Positions 6,047 to 12,152 of a stretch of DNA of 12,152 nucleotides are shown here, piece after piece (the first letter of the stretch is position 1; the number at the start of each line of letters is the position of its first letter). The position numbers and the translations under genes were made by a program. The stretch lies in contig PMGP01000315.1 in assembly GCA_003156235.1 (NCBI GenBank), positions 1-12,152 on the forward strand, in the 5' to 3' direction. This DNA is from Acidobacteriaceae bacterium (GTDB taxonomy: Bacteria; Acidobacteriota; Terriglobia; Terriglobales; Acidobacteriaceae). A model generated the notes under the pieces. The model saw only the letters and a program-made list of their open reading frames with translations, made no database searches and was not told the DNA's origin.

Positions 6047-6168
6047 CTGCCGGTGGCGCAGGGCACGGTTTCATCTGGTAGAGCGCCGCTATATGCGGTG
6101 GAGCAGGTTCGAACCCTGCCGCCAAGAATTATCTTGGTAGTTACCCGCGTCCGACTTTTCCCTGGCAG
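6047..6168 (+). ncRNA. Y RNA-like unit 5, linear tRNA-like insert, directly upstream of rsr
   Basis: The basal stem is CTGCCGG (6047-6053) with CTGGCAG (6162-6168), including one G-U, and the internal loop is TGGCGCA opposite CCGACTTTTCC. The inner stem is GGGCACGG (6061-6068) with CCGCGTCC (6145-6152), with one A-C mismatch and one G-U. The apical part differs from units 3-4: a D-loop-like CTGGTAGAGC, an anticodon-like arm CGCCG-CTATATG-CGGTG (6084-6100), the T-arm GCAGG-TTCGAAC-CCTGC (6103-6119), then hairpin CCAAGA-ATTA-TCTTGG and a vestigial TAGTTA. TGGCG (6054-6058) can also pair with CGCCA (6120-6124), giving a competing linear tRNA-like fold. The 3' stem runs into TTTTT, so it may end as a terminator seven bases before the rsr Shine-Dalgarno. 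Confidence 0.65.
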
Positions 6169-6189
6169 TTTTTGAAAGGAGGCGTCACC

Positions 6190-7542
6190 ATGCGCCTGAA
6201 TGTTTTCAAGCAGAAGCCGCGGCCGCGCACCCACGAGGGAGCGCAGGCCAGGGTCATTACGCCGGAGCAGGCGCTCAGGCGCGCTGTTCTCTCCTGCATG
6301 TTGTGGGAGGGGGAGTTCTACGAGGACGGCGTGCAGATTGCGGGCCGCATCCAGGAACTTGTCCCGCAGGTCAATGCGGAACGGGTGGCCGCGCTGGCTG
6401 TGGAAGCGCGCGAACGGATGAAGCTGCGCCACGCGCCGCTGCTTCTGGTGCGCGAGATGGCGCGGCACTCGACGCATCGCGCGCTGGTGGCCGAGACGCT
6501 GGAGCGCGTCATCCAGCGCGCCGACGAACTGTGCGAGTTTGTCGCCATCTACTGGGCCAGCGGGCGTCAGCCGCTCTCCGCGCAGGTGAAGAAGGGGCTG
6601 GCCGCGGCCTTCGGCAAGTTCGACGAGTACGCGCTGGCCAAGTACGACCGCGCGGGAGCGGTTCGCTTGCGGGACGTGCTGTTTCTCTCCCACGCGCGGC
6701 CCGTGGACGAGGCGCAAGCTGCTCTGTGGAAGCGGCTGGCGGAGAACGAGCTGGCCACGCCCGACACCTGGGAAGTTGCGCTCTCGGAGGCCGGACGCGG
6801 CGAGGGAGCCGACAAGCGTGCCGTGTGGGAGCGTTTGCTCGCCGAGCGCAAGCTGGGAGCACTGGCACTGTTGCGCAACCTTCGCAACCTGTGCGCGGCG
6901 GGTGTGAGCGAGGAGTTAGTGCTCTCGGCGCTGGCGGAGTTGAAGACGGACCGGGTTCTGCCCTTTCGTTTTCTGGCCGCAGCGCGCAACGCTCCACAGT
7001 GGGAGGCAGCATTGGAGGCCGCGATGTTCCGCGCTCTCGAAGGCCGGGCAGGGAAGCTCGCCGGCCACACGGTGCTGCTGGTGGACGTCTCCGGTTCGAT
7101 GGAGGCAGCCATCTCCAGCCGTTCGGAGATGCGCCGGACGGATGCAGCCTATGGGTTGGCGATCCTGTTGCGCGAGATCGCGGAAAAGGTGACGATCTAC
7201 ACCTTCTCCGAGAAGGCTGTACGGGTGCCGTCGCGACGTGGAATGGCGCTGCGCGATGCTCTCGACCGCAGCCAGCTGCACTCCTGTACGAACCTGGGCG
7301 CGGCGCTCAAGCACATCGAGGCCGAGGTCCGCGAGAGCTGGGACCGGCTGATCGTTATCACTGACGAGCAGTCGCACGACCAGGTTCCCGCGCCGCGCGG
7401 CAAGGGCTATGTGATCAACGTGGCCAGCAACCGCAACGGCGTGGGCTATGGCGCATGGACGCACATCGATGGCTGGAGTGAGGCGGTGGTGGAGTACATC
7501 GCCGAGCTGGAAGCCGCCGCCGGGGGCAACACTACCGCCTGA
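6190..7542 (+). CDS. rsr: Ro60/Rsr ortholog: TROVE + vWA RNA-binding ring protein
   Basis: This 450-residue protein is a compact Ro60 ortholog; human Ro60 and Deinococcus Rsr are about 530-540 residues. Residues about 15-285 are the helical TROVE ring, with the family stretch LRDVLFLSHARP at 160-171. Residues about 292-440 are a von Willebrand A domain. Its metal site (MIDAS) is intact: D299-x-S301-x-S303 in LLVDVSGSM, T367 in CTNLGAAL and D392 in VITDEQ. In characterised bacteria Rsr binds Y RNAs and tethers or gates ribonucleases such as PNPase during RNA decay and stress. Five Y-like RNAs immediately upstream support this role here. ATG at 6190 is chosen because AAAGGAGG (6175-6182) sits seven bases before it; a TTG at 6172 would start upstream of that site. 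A terminator follows the gene. No RtcB or PNPase gene is adjacent. Confidence 0.93.
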   Translation: MRLNVFKQKPRPRTHEGAQARVITPEQALRRAVLSCMLWEGEFYEDGVQIAGRIQELVPQVNAERVAALAVEARERMKLRHAPLLLVREMARHSTHRALVAETLERVIQRADELCEFVAIYWASGRQPLSAQVKKGLAAAFGKFDEYALAKYDRAGAVRLRDVLFLSHARPVDEAQAALWKRLAENELATPDTWEVALSEAGRGEGADKRAVWERLLAERKLGALALLRNLRNLCAAGVSEELVLSALAELKTDRVLPFRFLAAARNAPQWEAALEAAMFRALEGRAGKLAGHTVLLVDVSGSMEAAISSRSEMRRTDAAYGLAILLREIAEKVTIYTFSEKAVRVPSRRGMALRDALDRSQLHSCTNLGAALKHIEAEVRESWDRLIVITDEQSHDQVPAPRGKGYVINVASNRNGVGYGAWTHIDGWSEAVVEYIAELEAAAGGNTTA

Positions 7543-7570
7543 GCGTGTTTACAATCCAGTAACAATCACC

Positions 7571-7602
7571 GCCGGCCGGGGAGCGATCTCCGGCCGGCTT
7601 TC
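7571..7602 (+). terminator. Rho-independent terminator of rsr
   Basis: A GC-rich stem, GCCGGCCGG (7571-7579) with CCGGCCGGC (7590-7598), is followed by TTTC, 29 bases after the rsr stop. The stem can extend by a few pairs across a two-G bulge. The T-run is short, so termination may be partial. Confidence 0.65.
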
Positions 7603-7690
7603 ATACAGCACATTCAAGATTCCATTCAGGTTAAGCAACTGCTTCGACCTCCAGATTCCCGCTAATATTTACACAAAGTTTGCAATCTCT

Positions 7691-7719
7691 TTGCCCTGTT
7701 GCAGTAGTCTGTTCATAGT
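7691..7719 (+). promoter_or_regulatory. Candidate sigma70-type promoter of the phoBR-like operon
   Basis: TTGCCC (7691-7696) and CATAGT (7714-7719) are separated by 17 bases, each matching four of six consensus positions. Transcription would start near 7726, which would exclude the upstream in-frame GTG at 7723 and supports the TTG start at 7774. Two CTGTT copies overlap the site (7696 and 7709), but their spacing of 13 does not fit a Pho box. Confidence 0.3.
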
Positions 7720-7773
7720 TCCGTGCGGCCTCCGCATCTGAAGTTCAACGGCCGCCGGGCGAGGGCAGACCGG

Positions 7774-8472
7774 TTGAGCCAGATTATTTATGTACTGGAA
7801 GACGACACCGACATCGCGCGGCTGGTGCAACATCACCTGGAAGCAGCAGGGTTTGCGGCGCGCCTGTACAGCACTCCTACCCGCCTGATTCCGGACGCCG
7901 AGCGCCAGCCGCCCGCGCTGTTTCTTCTGGACATCATGGTACCCGGCGGAGATGGCCTGGATGTGTGCCGGCGTTTGCGCAGCCACCCTGGGCTTTCCTC
8001 CGTGCCCATTATTTTTCTGACCGCGCGCGCCGGCGAAAACGACCGCGTGCTGGGCTTGGAAATGGGTGCTGACGACTACATCACCAAGCCCTTTGCCACG
8101 CGCGAGCTGGTGGCGCGCGTTCGGGCTGTGCTGCGCCGCTTTGAACGGCCCGACTCGATTTCGGTTATTCGCTTTGAAGAGGTTGTCATCGACGCCAACG
8201 CCATGCAGTTGACGGTGCGCGGCGAAGTAATTCCCACCACGGCCACCGAGTTCCGCCTGCTGGATTACCTGGCGCGTCATCCCGGCAGGGTCTTCAGCCG
8301 CGATCATTTGCTGGATGCCGTCTGGGGCGATGCGCGCTTCGTCACGCCGCGATCGGTCGATGTTTATGTAAGCCGCATCCGGGAGAAAATCGAGGCCGAT
8401 CCGGAAAACCCGCTCCACCTGAAGACGGTGCGCGGGGCCGGTTACCGCTTCGAGCTTCCCAAAAGCGAGTAG
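7774..8472 (+). CDS. phoB: PhoB/OmpR-family DNA-binding response regulator
   Basis: This 232-residue cytoplasmic transcription factor matches PhoB in length (229). Residues 3-120 are a receiver domain with acidic E9/D10, phospho-acceptor D53 (LLDIMVP), T83 (FLTAR) and K105 (ITKPFA). Residues about 130-230 are a winged-helix output domain with TEFRLLDYLARHPGRVFSR and the C-terminal YVSRIREKIE...VRGAGYRF pattern. The TTG start at 7774 is chosen for its GAGGG eight bases upstream and because it puts MSQIIYVLEDD at the usual PhoB N-terminus. GTG at 7723 would add 17 basic residues. The partner kinase begins 6 bases after the stop, so the two are co-transcribed. No pst or phoU genes are in the window, so phosphate sensing is inferred from resemblance only. 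Confidence 0.85.
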   Translation: MSQIIYVLEDDTDIARLVQHHLEAAGFAARLYSTPTRLIPDAERQPPALFLLDIMVPGGDGLDVCRRLRSHPGLSSVPIIFLTARAGENDRVLGLEMGADDYITKPFATRELVARVRAVLRRFERPDSISVIRFEEVVIDANAMQLTVRGEVIPTTATEFRLLDYLARHPGRVFSRDHLLDAVWGDARFVTPRSVDVYVSRIREKIEADPENPLHLKTVRGAGYRFELPKSE

Positions 8473-8478
8473 GGCGCC

Positions 8479-9912
8479 GTGAAATCAAAGTTATTCATGA
8501 AGCTGCTGGGCCTCTTTCTCCTGCTGCTGGTCTTCCAGGCAGCGGCGATGGAGTTTGTCGTCATTCCCTTTATTGCGCGGAGAGTATTGGGAGATCCTGC
8601 CGCCAGGACCGGCTTCTTGCTCGGTAATGAGGCTCTCTGGTCCGGTTTGATTGCGCTGGCCGTAGCGCTCGTCCTGGCCGTCTGGATTGCCGGCCGCATC
8701 ACCGCGCGGCTTGATCGAGTCATCACCTTCGCGCGCCGCATTGCCGCGGGCGAGTTGAGCGCCCGCCTTGATTACGACGAAGAAGATCCGTTCTCCTCCA
8801 TCGAGGTGGCGCTGAACCAGGCTGCCCAGCGGCTCGCTGAGAACATTGCCGAGATTGAGAGCCGACGCCAGGAGCTGGCCGGCCTGCTCGACTCTCTGCA
8901 GGAGGCAGTGGTCGCCATCACGCCCGGGGGGCTGGTCCGCTGGTCCAACGCCGTCATGGGGCGCATCGCCGGCACGCAGATTCGCGTTGGCCTCTCGCTG
9001 GTTCACTCGGTACAAGATCCTGAACTGCTGGCCTGCGTGAAAGCGGCGCTGGAGAAGCGCGAGGTGCAATTCGGGCGCGCCAGCATCCTGGCTCCTGGCC
9101 GCATCTTCGAGATCCATGCCGTCCCCATGTCTTCCGGCGGAGCGCTGGCCGTGCTGCACGACATCACCCGCATCGATGCCGCGGAAAAATCCCGCCGCGA
9201 GTTTGTGGCCAACGTCAGCCACGAGCTGCGCACCCCGCTCACTTCCATCCAGGGTTACGTCGAGACGCTGCTCGAGGAGCCCCACCTCCGCGAGGAAACC
9301 AGTCACGAGTTCCTCGGCATCATCCTCAAGAACGCTACCCGCATGAGCCGCCTTACGGAGGATCTGATCGCTCTGGCCAGCGTGGAGAGCCCAGACTACA
9401 AGCTGTCGCTGCAACCTATGCGGGCCAGTGCGCTGGTTCAGGACGCCATCAAATCGCTGGGCGGCATGGTGGTGGATTCAGGCGTCGCGCTGGAATCGGC
9501 TGGAGCGCCGGATGAGCTCGTTTTAGCCGAATCCGACGCCATGAACCAGGTCTTCGGCAACCTGGTTGAGAACGCCCTTCGCTATGGCAAAGACGGCAAG
9601 CGAATTCTGGTGGGCGCGCGGCTTTTGGAATCCGAAGTCGAGTTTTACGTGCAGGACTCAGGCCCGGGCATCGCCAGCGAACATCTCACTCGCATCTTCG
9701 AGCGCTTTTATCGCGTTGACAAGGCGCGTTCTCGCGAGTCAGGCGGCACGGGACTGGGCCTGGCCATCGTCAAGCACATTGTCCAGGCCCACGGAGGGCG
9801 CATCTGGGCCGAAAGCGAACTGGGCCAGGGCGCAACCTTCCATTTCACGCTGCCGTTGTTTACGCAGTCGCAAGGGCCCGAAGCGCGGCAGACGCTCGAT
9901 GCAGGCGCGTAA
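8479..9912 (+). CDS. phoR: PhoR-type membrane sensor histidine kinase
   Basis: This 477-residue inner-membrane kinase has membrane segments at about residues 8-32 and 52-74 flanking a very short periplasmic loop. A HAMP-like linker (RITARLDRVITFARRIAAGE) follows, then a PAS region (about 125-230). The phosphoacceptor helix contains FVANVSHELRTPLTSIQGY with H248. The ATPase domain has an N box (NLVENALRYG, N365), G1 DSGPG (393-397), a F box (FERFYRVDKARS) and G2 GGTGLGL (422-428). The domain order TM-TM-HAMP-PAS-HisKA-ATPase is that of PhoR, which senses phosphate through the Pst/PhoU system and not through a large periplasmic domain. It would phosphorylate the regulator just upstream. The start is GTG at 8479 with only a weak Shine-Dalgarno; ATG at 8497 is possible. 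Family assignment is firm, but the phosphate signal is inferred. Confidence 0.85.
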   Translation: MKSKLFMKLLGLFLLLLVFQAAAMEFVVIPFIARRVLGDPAARTGFLLGNEALWSGLIALAVALVLAVWIAGRITARLDRVITFARRIAAGELSARLDYDEEDPFSSIEVALNQAAQRLAENIAEIESRRQELAGLLDSLQEAVVAITPGGLVRWSNAVMGRIAGTQIRVGLSLVHSVQDPELLACVKAALEKREVQFGRASILAPGRIFEIHAVPMSSGGALAVLHDITRIDAAEKSRREFVANVSHELRTPLTSIQGYVETLLEEPHLREETSHEFLGIILKNATRMSRLTEDLIALASVESPDYKLSLQPMRASALVQDAIKSLGGMVVDSGVALESAGAPDELVLAESDAMNQVFGNLVENALRYGKDGKRILVGARLLESEVEFYVQDSGPGIASEHLTRIFERFYRVDKARSRESGGTGLGLAIVKHIVQAHGGRIWAESELGQGATFHFTLPLFTQSQGPEARQTLDAGA

Positions 9913-9951
9913 AAGGACAGCATGAATGAGGAGTACAGCGGCCGGGAGGAG

Positions 9952-10027
9952 TGGTGAGCTCGGTGCGGTTCGAACGCACGACCCACGCCTTAAAAGGGCG
10001 TTGCTCTACCAACTGAGCTACGAGCTC
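9952..10027 (-). tRNA. tRNA-Lys (anticodon UUU), CCA encoded
   Basis: This is a complete 76-base cloverleaf on the minus strand. The acceptor stem is GAGCTCG with CGAGCTC (7 bp), the D-arm GCTC-AGTTGGTA-GAGC, the anticodon stem ACGCC/GGCGT around loop CTTTTAA (anticodon TTT), and the T-arm GTGCG-TTCGAAC-CGCAC. The discriminator A is followed by a genomically encoded CCA at 9952-9954. Unlike the tRNA-like modules at 5.7-6.1 kb, all arms are in the standard order. It lies 39 bases beyond the phoR stop, on the opposite strand. Confidence 0.96.
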
Positions 10028-10069
10028 TCACCAACTACAACTTAATTAGATTCAATAAGTTGTAGAATA

Positions 10070-10318
10070 TCAACCTTCTTGGCCTTGTACGACTTTTTTG
10101 GTGCTGGTAGCCAAAAAATGGCCACTTTGTACCGAAACCGACCCCGGACGTACCAAGGTCTCCAGCGCCTGCAACTTGTGAGTTGGGGCGAGGCGGGCGT
10201 ATCGGGCGGTCATGGCGATCGTCTTGTGTCCCATCAGTTCCTGCACTGTATTCAAGTCTACCCCAGCCATCACCAAACGGCTAGTGAAGGTGTGCCGATG
10301 GTCGCCACGCGGCGCAGG
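10070..10318 (-). pseudogene. C-terminal remnant of a tyrosine recombinase (phage-type integrase)
   Basis: The frame is open from 10318 down to 10070, with an in-frame TGA at 10319-10321. It encodes the end of an integrase catalytic domain: RHTFTSRLVMAG, VDLNTVQELMGHKT, then TARYARLAP with the presumed tyrosine nucleophile. The second-box arginine (in HRHTF), the LMGH histidine and the tyrosine survive. The box I arginine, the N-terminal DNA-binding part and the usual HDLR histidine are absent, because the sequence before RHTF diverges to GDH. The remnant is about 80 residues against roughly 300-400 for an intact enzyme, so it cannot be active. It sits 43 bases beyond the 5' end of tRNA-Lys, hinting at an old integration event, although elements normally target the tRNA 3' end. 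Confidence 0.75.
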
Positions 10319-10437
10319 TCACTCAGGCGTTCGGGCGCCAGGGTCCCAGCGCGCGCCACGCCCTTTTGACTTCGTTGATCTCGGCGATCAGCGTGAGCAC
10401 TAAGGACTGTCATCGTCAAATGAGGAACGTTGATCCT
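10319..10437. other. Intergenic stretch with no supported gene
   Basis: This 119-base stretch lies between the integrase remnant and the end of the RND pump gene. Short frames here show no recognisable continuation of the integrase, and I see no terminator, promoter or repeat. Confidence 0.5.
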
Positions 10438-12152
10438 TCATTCCGCCAAGTTCCGATGCAGTTCTCTCTCGCACAGCCAGGTGAAGATGACCGGCGTGAC
10501 GATCAGTACGTGAACAAGGGAGCTGAGCATTCCTCCGAGCACGGGGGCTGCGAGCGGCCTCATAAACTCTGCGCCGGTTCGCGTGGACCACATCAGGGGC
10601 AGCAGGCCAGCGACCACAGTAGCCACGGTCATCACCTTGGGGCGAAGGCGGAGCAGAGCGCCCTCCATCACGGCTGCATGAAGGCCGGCACGCGTGAGTT
10701 GGCCATCGGCGGCGATTCGGCGCGTCACCGCTTCACGCAGATAAATGACCATGACCACGGCGGTCTGCACAGCGGTTCCAAAGAGCGCGATGAAGCCAAC
10801 CCATACGGCAACTGAGAAATTGAGACCGAGCGCCTTGACGAGGAAGATGCCGCCGGAGAGCGCGAAGGGCACAGCCAGCAATACGTGCGCCGCCTCTTTG
10901 GCGGAGCCATAGGTGCGATAGAGCAGGACGAAAATGATCACGAGCACAATTGGAATGACCAGTTCCAGGCGCTTGCGCGCGCTGATCTGGTTTTCGTACT
11001 GACCGCTCCACTCGACGTAGTAGCCTGGCGGCATTTTTACATTCTGCGCCACTGCCCGCTGAGCCTGATCGACAAAACCTCCCACATCGCGGCCTCGCAC
11101 ATTCAAGAGCACCGAACCTCGCAGCAGGCCGTTCTCGCTGCTGATCATCGATGGTCCCAATGTTGTCTTGATGTTGACAACTTTATTAAGCGGCACCTGC
11201 GCTCCGTTGCTGCCGGTTACAAGCACATCGCCAAGCTGCTGCGGGTTCTCGCGGAAATCGCGCGCGTAGCGGACGCGCACCGGGAAACGCTGCCGTCCCT
11301 CGATGGTAGTAGTCAGATTCTTGCCGCCCACGGCAGTTTCAATCGCATCCTCAACATCGGCGACGTTCAAGCCGTAGCGATCCGCGGCCGGACGGTCCAC
11401 GGTCATCTCCAGATACGGAGAACCAGTGGTGCGCTCGGCGTAGAGGTCAGTAGCGCCGGGCACCTGGCTCACCACTTCCTTGATCTGTTCTGAGATTTGT
11501 TCGATCACGTTGAGATCGGGGCCGAAGACCTTTATGCCGATCTGCGTGCGAATGCCGGTGGAGAGCATATCGATGCGATTGCGAATCGGCTGGGTCCAGA
11601 TATTCGTCACGCCGGGAATCTGTAGCTGTTCATCAAGTCGTGCGAGGATGGCGTCCTTGGTGAGTCCTTTGGGCCATTGGTCTTTGGGCTTGAAGGTGAT
11701 GGTGGTTTCGGACATATTCACAGGAGCCGGATCGGTGGAAGTTTCCGCGCGGCCAACCTTGCCGACAACCATTGCAACGGCTGGATCGGCGGCGATGATC
11801 TCATCCTGCTGACGCAGAATCTTCGTCGCTTCAGTGAGAGAGATACGTGGATCGGAGATGGGCATAAAGAGCGCCGTCTCTTCATCCAGCGGAGGCATGA
11901 ACTCGGAGCCGATGGTGGTTGCGGTGTAGACAGCCGCGCCGAACAACGCCAGCGCTGCACCGAGCGTGATGATTCTGTGGCGCAGCGCCCATGACAACAC
12001 AGGCCGGTAGATGGCGTGCAAGAGTCGCATTACCGGATTCTCATTCTCGCGATGCAGCTTGCCTCGAATGAGAAAGGTGCAAAGAACCGGCACCAGCGTA
12101 ATGGCCATGATGGTGGAACAGACCATGGCAAAGGTTTTGGTGAAGGCCAGCG
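10438..12152 (-). CDS. CusA/SilA-like heavy-metal efflux RND transporter, 5' end outside the window
   Basis: The frame stays open to the window edge, upstream of the first internal ATG (LAFTKTFA precedes it), so this is the C-terminal half or slightly more of a roughly 1050-residue inner-membrane proton antiporter. Such pumps export metal ions through a CusB-type adaptor and outer-membrane channel. Signatures of the heavy-metal (HME) branch are GSEFMPPLDEE, WTQPIRNRIDMLSTGIRT, FGPDLNVIEQI and GPSMISSENG, plus hydrophobic segments in the last 200 residues and the LRLRPKVMTV motif. RIDMLSTG favours the Cu/Ag subgroup. From memory of E. coli CusA, one methionine of the M573/M623/M672 relay is kept (in RIDML), while the RYGLNV position has Leu. 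The TM segment reads IALFGTAVQTAVVM, with Gln where CusA has a proton-relay Glu. The exact metal is therefore uncertain. No adaptor gene follows downstream. Confidence 0.9.
   Translation of the reverse strand, partial: LAFTKTFAMVCSTIMAITLVPVLCTFLIRGKLHRENENPVMRLLHAIYRPVLSWALRHRIITLGAALALFGAAVYTATTIGSEFMPPLDEETALFMPISDPRISLTEATKILRQQDEIIAADPAVAMVVGKVGRAETSTDPAPVNMSETTITFKPKDQWPKGLTKDAILARLDEQLQIPGVTNIWTQPIRNRIDMLSTGIRTQIGIKVFGPDLNVIEQISEQIKEVVSQVPGATDLYAERTTGSPYLEMTVDRPAADRYGLNVADVEDAIETAVGGKNLTTTIEGRQRFPVRVRYARDFRENPQQLGDVLVTGSNGAQVPLNKVVNIKTTLGPSMISSENGLLRGSVLLNVRGRDVGGFVDQAQRAVAQNVKMPPGYYVEWSGQYENQISARKRLELVIPIVLVIIFVLLYRTYGSAKEAAHVLLAVPFALSGGIFLVKALGLNFSVAVWVGFIALFGTAVQTAVVMVIYLREAVTRRIAADGQLTRAGLHAAVMEGALLRLRPKVMTVATVVAGLLPLMWSTRTGAEFMRPLAAPVLGGMLSSLVHVLIVTPVIFTWLCERELHRNLAE

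Noticed and set aside
5696..6120. Ordinary tRNA genes suggested by TTCGAAT and TAGCTCAG motifs
   Set aside because: In units 3 and 4 the T-arm precedes the D-arm and the acceptor ends are joined by a GCAA loop. No standard cloverleaf with free ends forms. Unit 5 is ambiguous and is reported as such.
5359..6168. CRISPR array
   Set aside because: Recurring segments are about 80-130 bases, diverged, internally base-paired and lack identical direct repeats with regular spacers. No cas genes are present.
6303..7364. Plus-strand open frame of 353 codons inside rsr
   Set aside because: Out-of-frame shadow in GC-rich coding DNA; rsr has the ribosome site and full TROVE and vWA motifs.
7696..7713. 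Pho box upstream of the response regulator
   Set aside because: Two CTGTT copies are present, but 13 bases apart instead of the 11-base period, and the rest of the consensus is missing.
8491..9414. Minus-strand open frame of 307 codons
   Set aside because: Antisense shadow of the histidine kinase, which has all catalytic boxes.
9922..9957. Small frame MNEEYSGREEW after phoR
   Set aside because: Eleven codons with no ribosome site and overlap with the encoded CCA end of the opposite-strand tRNA-Lys; not a supported gene.

Overview
The window is a GC-rich bacterial chromosome segment. It most resembles an Acidobacteriota (Terriglobia-type) genome. The basis is inference: a diderm-style lipoprotein, a BshB1 bacillithiol deacetylase, a fused homocysteine methyltransferase/MTHFR, short heptamer repeats and a REP-like hairpin. 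No rRNA or species marker is present.

Layout. (1) 1-1914, minus strand: a bifunctional homocysteine S-methyltransferase/methylenetetrahydrofolate reductase, followed 5 bases later by the first codons of a coupled downstream gene. (2) 2198-3724, plus: a cysteine-rich secreted lipoprotein of unknown function. (3) 3726-3831: a heptamer-repeat tract and a long REP-like hairpin. (4) 3875-4612, plus: bshB1, convergent with a half-size TauE/SafE permease (4654-5010, minus). (5) About 5200-6170 has no protein gene but is packed with RNA-like secondary structure. (6) 6190-7542, plus: a Ro60/Rsr (TROVE + vWA) protein, then a terminator. (7) 7774-9912: a PhoB/PhoR-type two-component pair. (8) 9952-10027, minus: tRNA-Lys(UUU) with encoded CCA. 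(9) 10070-10318, minus: the C-terminal remnant of a tyrosine integrase. (10) 10438-12152, minus: the C-terminal part of a CusA-like heavy-metal RND pump that runs off the window.

The main discovery candidate is the 5.2-6.2 kb array. Five consecutive segments share one architecture: a 7-bp closing stem (8 bp in the second), an internal loop with UGGYG on the 5' side and UUCC on the 3' side, a second stem, and a variable apical module. This is the layout expected of bacterial Y RNAs, the partners of Ro60, and the array ends 21 bases upstream of the Ro60 start codon. The apical modules differ. One is a bare loop made of heptamer repeats. One is a degenerate hairpin domain. Two are tRNA bodies circularly permuted at the D/anticodon junction, with the acceptor stem sealed by a GCAA loop. 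One is a linear D-like/anticodon/T arrangement. I read the locus as a Ro60 gene with a family of tandem Y RNAs that mimic tRNA in different ways. No RtcB, RtcA or PNPase gene lies in the window, so any RNA-repair or degradation partner must be elsewhere.
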